Source of the DNA: Panorpa germanica | Taxonomy: Eukaryota > Arthropoda > Insecta > Mecoptera > Panorpidae | Direction of reading: 5' to 3' | Assembly (NCBI GenBank): GCA_963678705.1 | Contig: OY783208.1 | Coordinates: 16,303,782-16,367,781 of the forward strand | DNA: 64,000 nt | Shown here: positions 35,001 to 44,965 of the stretch, in pieces | Layout: each line of letters opens with the position of its first letter | Numbering within the stretch: the first letter of the stretch is position 1 | Translations under genes and position numbers: made by a program | The notes under the pieces: generated by a model | The model's input: only the letters and a program-made list of their open reading frames with translations | Database searches by the model: none | Told to the model about the DNA's origin: nothing

Positions 35001-35518
35001 AGAACTTTTGCTTTAATTAAGGTAGTTGTGCCGCGACACTTCTATAGCTGTCAAACTCTTTCTAATACACGTCCTATATTTAGGTTAACTTCTTTACGTT
35101 AATGTTATATTAGATAAAATTAAAAAAAATATTCGTTTGAAATAAATTTACGTTTTTTGTACCGAGTGATTAAAAGCAGTTTTATTAAATGAAATAAAAA
35201 TATGCAGCAACCCAATGAAACTCCCATCGCTTTGTTGCGGATTTAGATTTTTGTAATTTATGATTTTCAGTGAATTGACTAAAATATATTTCATGAGTTC
35301 ATGGCAACATTCAGTTGTTGTCAGTTGGTAACCCTGATCCATTTATGTTCACCCTGTGTTTTTGTGTTGGTACTATTCTAACGTTGTGTTTTACTTGCAG
35401 CCAGTTGAACAGTCCGTACTACGAGTGGGCTAAGTATGGTTTTGATACAATGTGCTGGCGTTACAAGTTTGGCAAGCGTGCCCTTAAAACGGCGCGAATG
35501 CTGATCAAAAAGAAATGA
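20058..35518 (+). CDS. Copy B: secreted protein, protease remnant plus intact fibrinogen-related domain
   Basis: Exon 1 (20058-20114) encodes a 19-residue hydrophobic signal peptide. Exon 2 (20170 on) hits TGA at 20230-20232, and an extra base relative to copy C shifts the frame. The four upstream protease exons are absent. The last protease exon (21290-21431) remains, with H-N-G-G-G-L in place of the catalytic G-D-S-G-G. FReD exons 21934-22085, 22756-22869, 23017-23161, 34551-34695 and 35401-35518 are fully open and phase-compatible. They carry T-C-S-D-I, Y-C-D-I, V-I-Q-Q-R-F, W-L-G-L-E-K, F-S-T-Y-D-K-D-Q-D, N-C-A and W-W-Y-N-D-C, and end in TGA. Fibrinogen-related domains bind glycans or acetylated ligands in insect haemolymph immunity, so a recognition role is plausible. 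The 11.4-kb intron 23162-34550 holds the LINE/piggyBac block. The gene may be functional as a shorter FReD protein or may be a pseudogene. Confidence 0.65.
20240..21289. other. Foreign or rearranged DNA replacing the protease exons of copy B
   Basis: Where copy A has its first five protease exons, copy B has about 1 kb without protease similarity. It includes a short inverted pair (GAGATGGCAATATATTT near 20486 and AAATATATTGCCACCTGG near 20660). This looks like an insertion or deletion junction, but no element could be named. Confidence 0.4.
23162..26207. other. First part of the long intron of copy B
   Basis: Intron DNA before the LINE. Apart from the membrane-protein-like remnant at 24300-24860 and a plus-strand open stretch at 24850-25125 overlapping its upstream side, I see only AT-rich sequence and a run of ATA/TAT near 23500-23620. 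The segment just before 26207 (CACATAACACACTTTGTGAC...) matches the intron of copy A near 14540, which gives the uninterrupted arrangement. Confidence 0.5.
24300..24860 (-). pseudogene. Decayed coding remnant with several membrane segments
   Basis: Inside the long intron of copy B the minus strand keeps long coding-like stretches. One runs from ~24840 to ~24690 (a T-P-A-T-Y-A-F-A-A-T hydrophobic segment then L-L-E-G-R-V-W-N-G). The second is 24400-24645, with two strongly hydrophobic segments (around L-I-N-V-L-F-V-C-T-L-L-M-C and L-L-V-I-D-G-L-L-F-S-L). The third, ~24400-24300, contains S-T-F-L-A-L-M-T-I-D-T-G-A. Stops and frame changes separate them. I cannot name the family; it looks like a multi-pass membrane protein. 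Confidence 0.3.
26296..28116 (-). pseudogene. LINE ORF2, 3' part: RT catalytic core, RNase H, Cys-rich tail
   Basis: Downstream of the piggyBac insertion the RT resumes with the G-I-P-Q-G-S-A-L-S-P-L-L-F-N block (about 28050-28010) and the catalytic Y-V-D-D-L-V-F (~27945). The thumb/connection region follows (27318-27554). RNase H lies at 26824-27198 (Y-T-D-G-S-K start, T-A-E-L-C-A-I-D middle, L-S-D-S-L-S acidic site). The C-terminal piece 26296-26568 has the C-x-C-G-x-E-E-x-D-x2-H-I-L-W-Q-C pattern common after RNase H in these LINEs. Breaks: the frame is lost around 27700, 27560, 27315 and 26640-26820. Confidence 0.8.
28117..28120. repeat. TTAA target duplication, left side of piggyBac
   Basis: TTAA immediately before CCCATTATCTACCGC; the partner is at 31197-31200. 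Confidence 0.85.
28121..31196 (+). mobile_element. piggyBac transposon nested in the LINE
   Basis: A 3,076-bp insert that splits the LINE reverse transcriptase. The terminal repeats are CCCATTATCTACCGC at the left and GCGGTAGAAAATGGG at the right (about 14 of 15 bases matched), with TTAA on both sides. Subterminal copies of the palindrome TTCGATTTTTCGAA lie at about 28140, 28479 and (reverse) 31050, likely transposase-binding sites. The transposase gene inside has one stop. Confidence 0.9.
28780..30896 (+). pseudogene. piggyBac transposase, three exons, one in-frame stop
   Basis: Exons 28780-28947 (56 codons, acidic N-terminus), 29044-29727 and 29793-30896 join in phase 0 across introns of 96 and 65 bp, giving about 650 residues, a normal size. 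The catalytic triad is present: the D in S-I-D-E-Q-M-I-P-Y-F (near 29865), F-F-D-N-F-F-T-S (near 30105) and G-G-V-D-L-H-D (near 30455). The C-terminal Cys-rich domain is C-x4-C ... C-x2-C-x6-H-x3-C-x4-H. The only lesion seen is TGA at 30351-30353 after T-V-K-R, where the family usually has Trp, so a single G-to-A change is likely. The upstream TTG context of exon 1 is not needed, because ATG at 28780 fits. It acts by cut-and-paste at TTAA. Confidence 0.85.
31201..33005 (-). pseudogene. LINE ORF2, 5' part: AP endonuclease and RT fingers
   Basis: Starts at ATG 33005 with an endonuclease beginning (I-M-Q-W-N-C-R-S-L, then V-I-A-L-S-E-T-W-L). It continues through a G-G-S-V-A-L-V segment and the S-D-H-V-H-Y site (32310-32534), then a long frame 31201-32245 with the RT fingers: P-G-P-D-G-I-S-Y-E-M-L, S-Y-R-P-I-T-L-I-N-C-C-R-K, G-C-R-R-G-R-S-T and the first catalytic Asp in F-V-D-I-K-A-A-F-D. 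The frame is cut by piggyBac at L-L-N. Stops at about 32885, 32720, 32600 and 32300 show decay. Confidence 0.85.
33037..34296 (-). pseudogene. LINE ORF1, gag-like
   Basis: The frame 34296-33817 (159 residues) resembles the nucleic-acid-binding core of I/Jockey ORF1. The region ~33760-33560 encodes three zinc-knuckle-like Cys clusters (C-R-R-C-W, C-x2-C-G-K-D-H, C-C-N-C-K-E-D-H), with a stop directly after the last. The frame 33471-33037 is a charged tail (Arg/Lys-rich then Glu/Asp-rich). At least two frame breaks separate the parts. The order gag-knuckles-ORF2 with a 32-bp gap to ORF2 is normal for these LINEs. Confidence 0.7.
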
Positions 35519-36829
35519 TCAGCGTGAAACAAAACCGCAAAATCAAAAACATGCAGGGAGGGAAAGAAATAAAATGAACAGAACCACGAGACAGAAAGAG
35601 AGAGAGAGAGAGAACACAATGTGATTAATTAGAGGATTTAATTAGTCTGACATCTTCATTAAATAGAAATTCCATTTGTAAAACTAATGTGTCAATTATT
35701 AAAAGTACAGGGTGTCCAAAAGGCGACTGCTATCTTATTTAAATAGCATAAATATAGAACACAAATAATAGGGAACATGACTACAATTAAAAATTCATTA
35801 AATTTCTTAAACCCTGGAAGGTTATGTTCAGTTCATTAGTGGGACATCTCCGAAAAATCGAAGTTTGAGCATTTTGAACACTACACCTGGTTCAATAAGC
35901 GAATAACTCATAAATGCAGAAGAGATGTCTCACTTATGAACTGGACGGTAATTAAAAAGAATTTTATTTGTTCCATTAAAATTTACAAAAATCAGAAAAT
36001 ATCAAACAATGGACTTAACCGCGTTGTGTTCTGGGCGGCTTATCTAGTAAGTTGTTTCTCGGTGAGGACAAAACTTTGCAGCGATGTTAGAATTTAAAAC
36101 CCGGTTGCAAAGTTTAAACTAAAATTGAAAAAAAAAAAGGAAAATTACCTAAAATAGTTGAAGAAAAGTGGAAAATCTCTCTCTCTCTCTTCTCTTTTTA
36201 TTACAAATTTATGTATTTATTAAAGTAATATTCAAATAACGGGCGTTTCCATAGAAAGAGTTAAGTAAAGCCGCCATCTTGAATATTATTTTAAATATAA
36301 ATTAAATATTATAAATGTATAATAAAAAATGGATTGTATTGAAATATATAAATGAAAATGAATCCCTCAAATATCCAATGATTTTGAAATAAATAACACT
36401 ATTTATTATATTCTATTCAGTTCGTGACGTCAGTAACTAACCTAAGTTCACAACCTAATTTAAATATGATCAACCTGCTGATATACGGCGGCACTTTCTA
36501 TGACTGACAAACAACACCGAGGTATGAACCAGAGATCTGCAGAGATCAAATGAACAGCAAATAGTTGAACTGAGTTGGTTGTTATTTTATATTATCAGTC
36601 ATTATCAGTTGTCATTCGATGTATTAATTGATATCAATTAGTATTTAACAATTAAATCAGTTGTGTACTTCATTTAAATAGTTAAGATTGCTTAAAAGAC
36701 GTTTCGCAATTAAATCAGAGGACAGTGATTCTAATATTACAAGTAATAAACATATTTAATAATTAGCTAAGTGTGTGTGAGTGATTTATAGGTTATGTGT
36801 ATTATTCAGCACTAATAAATTATTTGTAG
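35519..36829. other. Spacer after copy B with simple repeats
   Basis: Holds a GA microsatellite (about 35595-35612), a TACAGGGTGTCC repeat start at ~35703 and a CT microsatellite at ~36177-36195. The rest is AT-rich with no gene signal. Confidence 0.45.
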
Positions 36830-36996
36830 GGGATGATGTTTTGCTTGCTAGGGGACGTTTAGCTGGGGCTCTGCAGGGTATCATCGAGGGAAGTGATGAA
36901 GACAGCAAAGAATCCGAAGTTTCTGAAGAAGAGGAATACAAAACAGTGACTTCAACCTCAACCTCAACCTCAACAGCGACAACAAGTCGAAAGTGA
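36830..36996 (+). CDS. Possible terminal exon: acidic then Ser/Thr-repeat tail
   Basis: After an acceptor-like ATTATTTGTAG (ending 36829) a frame reads G-D-D-V-L-L-A-R-G-R-L-A-G-A-L-Q-G-I-I-E, then Asp/Glu/Ser-rich sequence and a Thr-Ser repeat from a CAACCT hexamer, with TGA at 36994-36996. The non-repetitive first 25 codons look protein-like. Family not recognised. The next exon candidate (37350-37502) does not join it in frame with an obvious donor. Confidence 0.35.
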
Positions 36997-37349
36997 AAAA
37001 AATAACATAAATTCCCCAAAAGATCCCGAATTCCTCCACCGCTGGACTTCCATTTAAATAGGGACAAAAATAACATTAATTTAGACTACGTTAGTCTTGA
37101 TTTTGTACAGGCTGCTAAACTAATTGTTACTGCTAAACTAGGGGGCGCATAATCCTGTATTTTCTTTTGTTTAAGACATCCTAAAATAGCATAAGTTGAG
37201 TCACGTGACCAATTGAAGGGAAACAACTTAAGTAACTGTCCAACAAGTTGCTAATAATTCTCTTTATGTGGTTCGGTTCACATGGCTTTTGTGATAACTA
37301 CGAGTTCAGCAATTTGGAGAAATAGTTATTTAATGATTCTTTGTTGCAG

Positions 37350-37502
37350 GAAACGAATCCTGCCATTGACAAGGACGTTTTATTGGCTGATCATATGAAG
37401 CAATGGAATAAAGTGAAAAGCCATTGGCAAAAGCATGCATTCGAAAATAAGAAGAGATATAACCCCAGCACCAAAATACTAAGAGCCATTTATAACAAGT
37501 AA
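37350..37502 (+). CDS. Possible exon with a basic/aromatic 50-residue segment
   Basis: Follows a good acceptor (TTTGTTGCAG) and is open for 50 codons, ending in TAA at 37500-37502 (an overlapping AA/GTAATA could instead be a donor). The peptide is rich in Lys, Trp, His and Asn (M-K-Q-W-N-K-V-K-S-H-W-Q-K-H-A) and looks like a natural helix rather than chance coding. The family is not recognised, and its relation to the 36830-36996 frame is unknown. Confidence 0.35.
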   Translation, partial: ETNPAIDKDVLLADHMKQWNKVKSHWQKHAFENKKRYNPSTKILRAIYNK

Positions 37503-37859
37503 TACTAAGTTTTATTAAACATAGAACCCAAAACCCAGAACCCAGGGCTGTGCAATCGGTAGCCTTAAAATGGTCCAGCTGCAACCAAATTAAGGCCAAC
37601 CTACCAATTTCACTCTACTTTTGTTAACGATTGGTTTGACACACTTTAATTAGTGTTGTGAACAATATTTTAAATTCTAGAAATGTCCTGATAAAGTTAC
37701 CTATCAGGATCTCAAATGTGATTTGTTTTAAATAGTCGCAATGTTATTGAAGATATAAACGATTAAAGAACCAGGGACAAAACTTTGCAAATTCTTGCCC
37801 CTAAACAATCTGTAACCAAACATACACCACCACACTTCTTCCAAAAGTCCAAGTTATAT

Positions 37860-38176
37860 ACATTAAGTCTGAGTCACTTTTCGTTTTCTTTTTGTAATTT
37901 ACTTAAATAATCCATCAACTTATTAAAAACCATTAAATGTCATTCGGGTGTAACGGTTTCTCGATTACCGTGACATGACCGTTACATTGATTAAATTTCC
38001 TGCACTCAACTAATTCCGTGTTTTTTTCTTCGCTCCTCCAATTGTCTAGTGCATTGTTCGGCTGCCAGCTCAACATTATTGAGTATTCTGTCACACAGTG
38101 AAGTTCTCAAAGTGATTAAATTTCAATGAAACTTTTTATATTTTAAACAAATTACAAGAATTCTAAATAATTAAAA
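37860..38176 (+). promoter_or_regulatory. Promoter/5' leader of copy C
   Basis: Near-identical to the 317 bp before copy B, including the AT-rich box ~50 bp before the ATG. It marks the third paralogue as a duplicate of the whole transcription unit. Confidence 0.55.
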
Positions 38177-38416
38177 ATGAAGGTGTTTATCCTTGCCATC
38201 TTCGTGTCTTGTGCTTTAACCACCAACGCTACGGTGAGTTTTTTACTTCTATTTGTTTGCTTTGACATTATTCGCTCTCCTGTTCAGCACCGGCTATCTA
38301 GGTTCGATGTCGACTTCCTGAGGACTTCCTGGGGACTTTCTTTTCTTAAGGAGCGCTGCTTCTTTCCTGTTGTTCGGATGTTTGGTACTTTCACAATCAT
38401 CAAACATACGCATTGA
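38177..38416 (+). pseudogene. Copy C: signal-peptide exon and second exon only
   Basis: Exon 1 (38177-38233) gives the same 19-residue signal peptide as copy B with one change. Exon 2 starts at 38288 after TTCAG and reads H-R-L-S-R-F-D-V-D-F-L-R-T-S-W-G, without the frameshift found in B, then runs to TGA at 38414. No donor or later exon follows, because the Mutator-like relic begins at about 38450. Copy C is truncated. Confidence 0.65.
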
Positions 38417-38449
38417 ATCTTTTATAAAACCTCACTATGCAGTGTAATA

Positions 38450-39737
38450 TTTTAGCGCATTTTAGGATCAATTGTTGAAGGCCGACGAATTATTGACATC
38501 AATAAAAAAGTTAATGATATGTGGTGTGATTCGTGTACTGATGTACTGTCTTTGCGATTTGTAAAAAAAGAATATGTCAGATGATGTAAAAAAATGTCCG
38601 AGATTAAAACATCACAACAAACCACCACTGGTAAATGTGTGATCAATGGAGAAACTGCTATGGGTAAATATATCTATAAAAAGATGATAGTAATATTCAA
38701 TTTGTTTTGTTTTCTATTCTTTAATTATGACTACTATTTTCTAGCAACTCTAACCGGTGGGATTAGAATAACTCATTTAAACAATATTCTAGTTTGCCCC
38801 AATATTCCAACAGTTGACCATACCCTTCTGAAACAATACGAATCGATTTGATTTGCGTAGGGATCGCTATTGAAAATATTGCTCGAATAAGTTGCCGGAA
38901 GAAAGAAGTTTCCCAATAGCTCATCAACGGTATTACGATTCATTAACATTATTGTAAACTAAGAAATGACTTATATTATTACTAATATAGCATTTTTTCC
39001 CTTAAAATATAGTCAATATCACCTAAAGTTATTTCAAAGGGGGATACAGTAGTGTTAATATTGAGTATAGATACTGAGTGGCAAAAAAGGGAGCAGGAAG
39101 AACGTATAATAGTTTAACTGGTAATAAATATTTAAGATTAAAAATTTGTAAAATTTAATTATTTCAAATTATAACAATTGGTTTTTCTTAGGTCATTCTA
39201 CGTTGTTGCATATAGTACGAGAAATAAACAATGCATGAGATGTGAAAGGACATGATAAAAATGATCATGACTGCCGTGAAATTTTCAGTTGGACTTCGAA
39301 GGCCATGGAGCCAGACATGGCTGTTGAGATGCTTGTACCCAGTTATAAAGACAGTATAAAAACTTTACAGTTGAACGTGTAAAAATTGGGGTGTTAATTG
39401 GAGATGATGATTCAAGTAGCATTGCTAGATTACGGAGAGAAGCTGATCATAAAATTATAAAATAATCTGATTTGAATCATGCTACATTTGATTACATTTT
39501 GTTATCAGTCGCAGAGTGGATTAGACATGGGAATTGAAAAGTTCAATTGCGATTAATTATGCAGCATCAGTTGTGTTCTTTGATTTAGAAACCACCGGTT
39601 TTGGAAAAGCCAGTGAAACAATTCAGATTGCAGCAAAATACAACTACTCAGAATATAATGTTTACATTTTACCGACAGGAGAAATACCACCGAGTACGTC
39701 TGCTGTTAATGATCTTACAACTAATGGAGGAAAATAA
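38450..39737 (+). pseudogene. Insect Mutator-like transposase-domain gene followed by a DEDDh exonuclease
   Basis: Pieces in order: G-R-R-I-I-D-I-N with C-D-S-C near 38480-38560; an intron ~38662-38743 whose removal joins G-E-T-A-M to A-T-L-T-G-G in frame; a C-M-R-C motif near 39230; D-C-R-E-I-F-S-W-T-S-K-A-M-E-P-D-M near 39270-39320; G-V-L-I-G-D-D-D-S-S-S-I-A-R-L-R near 39390-39440; S-D-L-N-H-A near 39470; then F-F-D-L-E-T-T-G-F-G (39570-39600), the first motif of a DEDDh 3'-5' exonuclease. Many stops and frame changes. The first parts match the insect Mutator-like domain I know (Pfam Mutator type). Whether exonuclease and Mutator domain were one protein is inferred from order. Confidence 0.6.
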
Positions 39738-40895
39738 TTTTTACAATCTGCTGAAGTAATACCGTGTCTATTAACTTGGTTGCAGAAGGATTTTTATCCT
39801 TTATAAAATTAACAAAAATAATTTTTTGTTGAAATGTGTTACGTTATTAAATTATTAAAGTGTTAATAAATATTTTAATTCTATATATATGCTATTTTCT
39901 TAATTTTTGTACTTAATTTTTGCTGTTAGTATCACGTAATATTTATTTTAACAGCTCTAAATGTGGTTATATTTAAATTTTTATGTACTGTTTTTGCCGC
40001 TGCCGTGCTGTGACGCTTATTATAGCAGTGCAACGTTGCCAAGTGTCAAATATGGCAAAAAATATTTCTTTAAATATCATAATTTGAATTTCATTTCTAA
40101 TTTTCTTTCCAGGATGAACGGTTACATAGTATTCTTAAAATATTGACGTGTCACGTTAATATTCACCTTTCTAATGCATAGTTTTTTTTTATACTACACA
40201 ATACAGAACATACTCATATTTATTGATTTACGATTTTATATCAATTTTCAACAATTAATTTTTTTAAATATGAACGGTTACCTATGCTGAAATTTTAACA
40301 GTAGATTCATTGACCACGAATCTACACGTAAAATAATTTTGAGCCTTTAGATCAAAAATTATTTTCTTGCTTATACATATTTAACAATAAAATTCATGTA
40401 AATTACATTTTTTAACATTCTTTTTGTCCATCTCTGGTTCACACAGTAAAGAAATAGCTCAGACTTAAAATAAGACGAGAAGCATGGTTTCCTTTAGGAA
40501 CAGGCGAGGGTCATATAATAATGTACTCGTATAGTATGATACGAGATACACTTTTCTTTTTGCAGGCAAAAAGAGGGCAAAGGTCTATTTTAGGATTACG
40601 ATAGGTATAAAGTTTCGATTCAGGAGGATGCTAAAATATTGCAAAGGTAAATATTCACCTGTATCCTGAGTATGGTTCAAAATTTTCTTCCATCCGAACT
40701 TTTGTAAAACGTTAACTTATGATCTTAATCAATGAGCGGAAATTATAACTGGGTTTAATAATAAAAATAAATTATAACTGGGTAAAAGCATAGTTAAAAC
40801 GGCTATAAGTACATGTGTTATATTGTATTTGCATTGCATTTTCTGTTGCATCCAGAACAGATCACATCAAATTCAACAATTGTTACCGCACTGTA
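39690..40895 (+). repeat. Dispersed 1.2-kb repeat, copy 2
   Basis: Collinear with 8955-10197. It includes the end of the exonuclease gene (L-N-D-L-T-T-N-G-G-K) and a long non-coding flank (for example GCAACGTTGCCAAGTGTCAA at ~40030, matching ~9313). Small indels separate the copies. Confidence 0.75.
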
Positions 40896-41196
40896 CATAT
40901 TTTACCAAAATTACTACAAACATAGATGTTTTGTTCGCTTTTGTTAATCTGGTTAAACACACCTAACCTAACGTAAAAATTATTGATGATTGTGACGCAT
41001 TCATTTTATTTGATAACAGATATTACTCATAATTTATAATTTAGCACTGAAAGATATATCTTTTTACTACGAAATCTAAATAACAACTTAAGGTACATAT
41101 TATACCGACAAATATAACACTATCTATCTCTCTCTAACTAAATATTTCATATTCATCCCTTAACAATAAAATCGTTAAAATAATACGTTCGCCCCT
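40896..41196. other. AT-rich spacer, nothing recognised
   Basis: No ORF, no repeat boundary and no coding similarity seen. Confidence 0.4.
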
Positions 41197-43038
41197 TGTG
41201 TTTTATCTCACTCGTAAACACTTTCGTTCTTTTACTAACAACACAGTTGTTAGTCGGTTTGGGCAGATTCAAGGCTAAGGTTTGCAACCAGTCGCTTCGT
41301 GTGCTGAGGGCCTAATACGTGTTACTTATTAGCTGCTTGAATAATTTTAAATGTGTTAATTTCTACTTATTTTGTTAAAGGACTACTTAAACTAGGATAT
41401 TACCTTGGAATGAGAGAGGAGTAATAAGCTGAAACCTAAACAAACCTTTGTTTTAATATTCTATGGGTCCTCTGATATATCTCAGTCGAAGGTCAAAGTA
41501 CACAGAAATCGACTTTTTTCAGATATCAGCTCTTGCATTTTATTGTTTACCAAAGTATAACATAATTTTGTTACACTTTCGTTAAATAAATGTAAAATAC
41601 ACATAAAATCATTTACTAATATATTACTTTAATATGTAACATTTTATAATCTTGCACAAAAAGTTTTACTTACGGTGAAAAACATAAGTTTATGTCAAAC
41701 CAGGTCTTTTCATAACGTAATCTGACATTACAATAACGTAAAAAGTTAACCTAAATATAGGACGTTTATTAAAAATAGAAGGACAACTATAGAAGTTAGT
41801 GTTGCGGCACAACTACCTTAATTAATGCAAAAGTTTTAAAATATTTTACAAGTTTAAGTATAATGTCTCATTTTCAGTTTAATAGATTTATTGAAATTTT
41901 GTTATAGTGTGAATACTTAACGGATTCATATTCCTGAACTGCCGCGAAGAAAATGTTGTAACATGGAAACGAATAATTGTGTGTTTTGTAACAAAACTCG
42001 CAGACGCGGAGTAGAAATAAGTAAACCCGTAGCCTGGAGATAATGTGTCTAGATCCGGGCATCCCTACACTCTAGAGGACCGTCACATCACGCGTCACGT
42101 GACGCAGACGCGATTAAGGTGAGAGGTTACAGGCACGAAAAGAACAGCATGTGTGCCGACATGATAATACAAGATTTAGAGCAAAGTATTTTAAAAAAAC
42201 AGAATTTGATTTGAGAGCGATGACGTCATCAGCAGTCATACGTTGCTTTCATTGGGTTCATTCAGGTCGCTGAGAAATACCAATTGTTGACTGATACAAA
42301 TGACCCTTATACAAAAAATTAGTCAAATTCAAACTAAGTTATATAACTAAGACAAAAATGAAAAATATGTTTATAGAAATTATTTAAAACTTAGGTTAAA
42401 ATTCAAATTCAAATGATAATATATTTTCTCGACCTCTCAAAGGGTCACATAAAGTCAGAATTGCGTAGATATTTGAAATGTAATGAAGCAGTTATTTATT
42501 TTAGAACATAACTGGTTCAACAATTTAGAAAATGTTGTCTATGAATTTAAGAAAGGTTGCTATAGTCTTCTTTCTTGTCAAGAAAATCTTATATTTGGCT
42601 TTTAAATTTTTTATGAGTTTAAAATTTGAATTTCTGTATTCCCGCTTAGATTTAAAGTATCTTTTGATGCTTTATTTTATTTATTTTTCTTTGTTCGCAA
42701 CATTCATGAAATTAAAATTTTATTAGTAACATTGGTCTGCCAACAAATGATCTTAGCATGATGAAAGACACGCCCTTAACAACACAAACAGCTTCTGACT
42801 GAATCCCCAAACCATCTGTTATAAGTAACCAGATAAAATAAAAAATCAAATCGTCCGAAGTTGGATCGGCCATGTTCGGGTACCGTACACACATGCGTTG
42901 ATGACTATGACATTAAGGGCATCTGCATATGGGTCGACTGATTGCAAACGCGAACCCCGAATCTGCCCGAAGCAATTGAGAATGCAACTGTTTTATTAGT
43001 GAGAGAACGCATGTGTATACGAGTGAGATAAAACACAC
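41197..43038. repeat. Inverted repeat (arms ~130 bp) enclosing a gene-family fragment
   Basis: The left arm (41197-41325) starts GTGTTTTATCTCACTCGT and contains GGGCAGATTC and GTTTGCAACCAGTCG. The right arm (about 42908-43038) contains the same sentence in reverse. Identity is roughly 75 percent. A third, direct-oriented piece of the arm lies at about 43302-43340. The region between holds the minus-strand intron fragment at 41690-42115. It may be an old transposon with captured DNA, or two nested insertions. Confidence 0.5.
41690..42115 (-). pseudogene. Intron fragment of the fibrinogen gene family, reversed
   Basis: In reverse complement it matches the intron after the W-W-Y-N exon in copies A (14790-15050, 18620-18720) and B (34700-35100), starting with GCGTCACGTGACGC near the donor side. 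The exon that should precede it (beyond 42115) is not recognisable. It shows that array material also exists in the opposite orientation. Confidence 0.7.
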
Positions 43039-44534
43039 TCCACGAACTAAACTAAACTGATTTTAAACTGGTTTTGAGCACGTTTCGAGCGACTCTATTT
43101 CTTGGTCGCAGGTAAATTACAAATCACAAATACTATTAAAAAGTATTTAAATACATACATACATAAATACAAATACCTCATATAATATGACACACTAAAT
43201 CCCTATTATACTATTGGTAAAATTTCTATATAGTCATGAAACACGGCTAAACATGGCTTGTTTTTCGTTTTCTTAGAAAACTTCGTTGCGCGAGTAGTTT
43301 GCAATCAACTCCACCCCTGTGCAGACGGCCTAAAACATAACTTACAATGCTCAGTGTGAACGTATCAGAACTTTTATTACCCATAATTAACAATTTTTGT
43401 CAAGTATTTATGTTAAAGTAAACAAGGCACTGTCATAACCTCACTTTTATTTTATTTAAATGAATGTGTCAACAGTTTTGCAAGTTTGCGTCACGTATAA
43501 TTGATTATCGAGTTATATAAGTTACATAACCTTCAGGGGCTCTCGATTTATTCATACATTAAATTCTTTCTCTTTCCAACACCTTATATTTAAGGGGCCA
43601 TTAGATGCAGTCCCTTTCATTTTGACAGCTTCACTGCGAGTTGTTTTACGATAATAATAAACAGTAGATGTCGAGCTTCAGTGAGTTTTTAGGGAATATT
43701 TAAATATCACTAACTGCAAGATATTATTTTAGGAATCATTTATTATATGTCAAAATATATTTTATTTCACATTGTGTAAATATGAATTTAAGTAAAGTAT
43801 AGCATAATAAAATTGTTTTTACCTAAATATAAATCGGTATTTGAAATGGTCTTTTGAACTCATTTTTTAGAAGTCGATTTTTTAATTGTTTATTGAACTT
43901 GATTATAATAAATGTATATTATCGTGTATATTTTATTAAATATCTAAATGTTGATAAAGATACATCAAATAAAACTTTGAATTGTAGCTTTAGTGCTTAG
44001 ATGTCGGCCATATTTATGACGTATCCATGTAGGGGGATAGACCAGTTATTTGTTAGTTCAGTTAAACTAAAGGAGTTCTAAAGAGATGCAGAAATAAACG
44101 CCTAAGCTATAGCAGCTGTTGCTTCGACCCATAATGTTTTAATATAATGTCGTGACAGAAAACGAAAAATAAATAACATTACTTATTATATTCTAACGAA
44201 TACGTGACGTCATCAACTACTAGGATAACATCTACAATATTAAGCAGAAAAACAAAATTTAAATTTAAAATGGATTTATCTCCGTCAATTTTAGAGATTT
44301 AACAAATTAAAAACGCCAATATATACGTTTATTTACCAATAGTTCAATAAAGAATTAAAAAATCGACCCTTAAAAAATGCGTTCGCACCCCAATTTTAAT
44401 TTTTATAGCTGTATTTATCATATAATTTATTTATTTAAATTCCTAATATTATTTTATATATATTTATAATACATATTTTATAGAGATAGAGAAAGACAGA
44501 GAAAAACATTAAAAAAGTATTGTGTGAAAATTTT
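42116..44534. other. Gene-poor stretch
   Basis: AT-rich with a short TACA/AAAT microsatellite (~43150-43180) and transposon-arm fragments around 42900-43340. An AT-rich open stretch at 42532-42726 has low-complexity hydrophobic composition and is not taken as a gene. Confidence 0.4.
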
Positions 44535-44655
44535 TCATTTTCTTCTGATCAGCATCCGTGATATTTTTAGGGCGTAGCTGCCAAAGTTGTAGTACAAATA
44601 CATTCTCTTATTATCATTCCATACAGCCGTATCGTGGTATGATCCATTCAATTCG
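44535..44655 (-). pseudogene. Last FReD exon of a fourth, inverted paralogue (copy D)
   Basis: On the minus strand an acceptor (TTTAATTGCAG, to 44656) is followed by 40 in-frame codons. They read E-L-N-G-S-Y-H-D-T-A-V-W, then a Y-Y-N-F-G-S-Y-A-L-K core and M-L-I-R-R-K before TGA at 44535-44537. This is the same exon as 19036-19168 and 35401-35518. Intron similarity continues to about 44965, where the rest of the gene is lost. The exon itself has no lesion, so copy D may be a recently cut gene. Confidence 0.75.
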
Positions 44656-44965
44656 CTGCAATTAAAACACAACATTAGAATAGCACCAACACATAAACAT
44701 TAAGTGAACATAGATGTATCAGGGTTACCAACTAACAACAACTGATTGTTGCCATTAACTCAGAAGTGAAATATATTTTAATGAATTCACGAAAAATCAT
44801 AAATTTTAAAAATTTAAATCCGCTACAAATCGATGTGAGTTTCAATGGTTTGCTGCATATTTTTATTTTATCTAATTAAAGTGCTTTAAATCACCCGGCA
44901 TCCGATGAAGTGACAATTTCACACTCTAGAGGGCCGCCACATGACGCGTCATATAGCGGTTTAAA

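Noticed and set aside
36786..37076. Minus-strand 96-codon frame with Val-Glu repeats
   Set aside because: Produced by the CAACCT hexamer on the other strand and lacking any protein-like context.
42532..42894. Hydrophobic plus-strand frame and a minus-strand frame beside it
   Set aside because: Low-complexity AT-driven Phe/Leu composition, no splice or start context, no similarity recognised.
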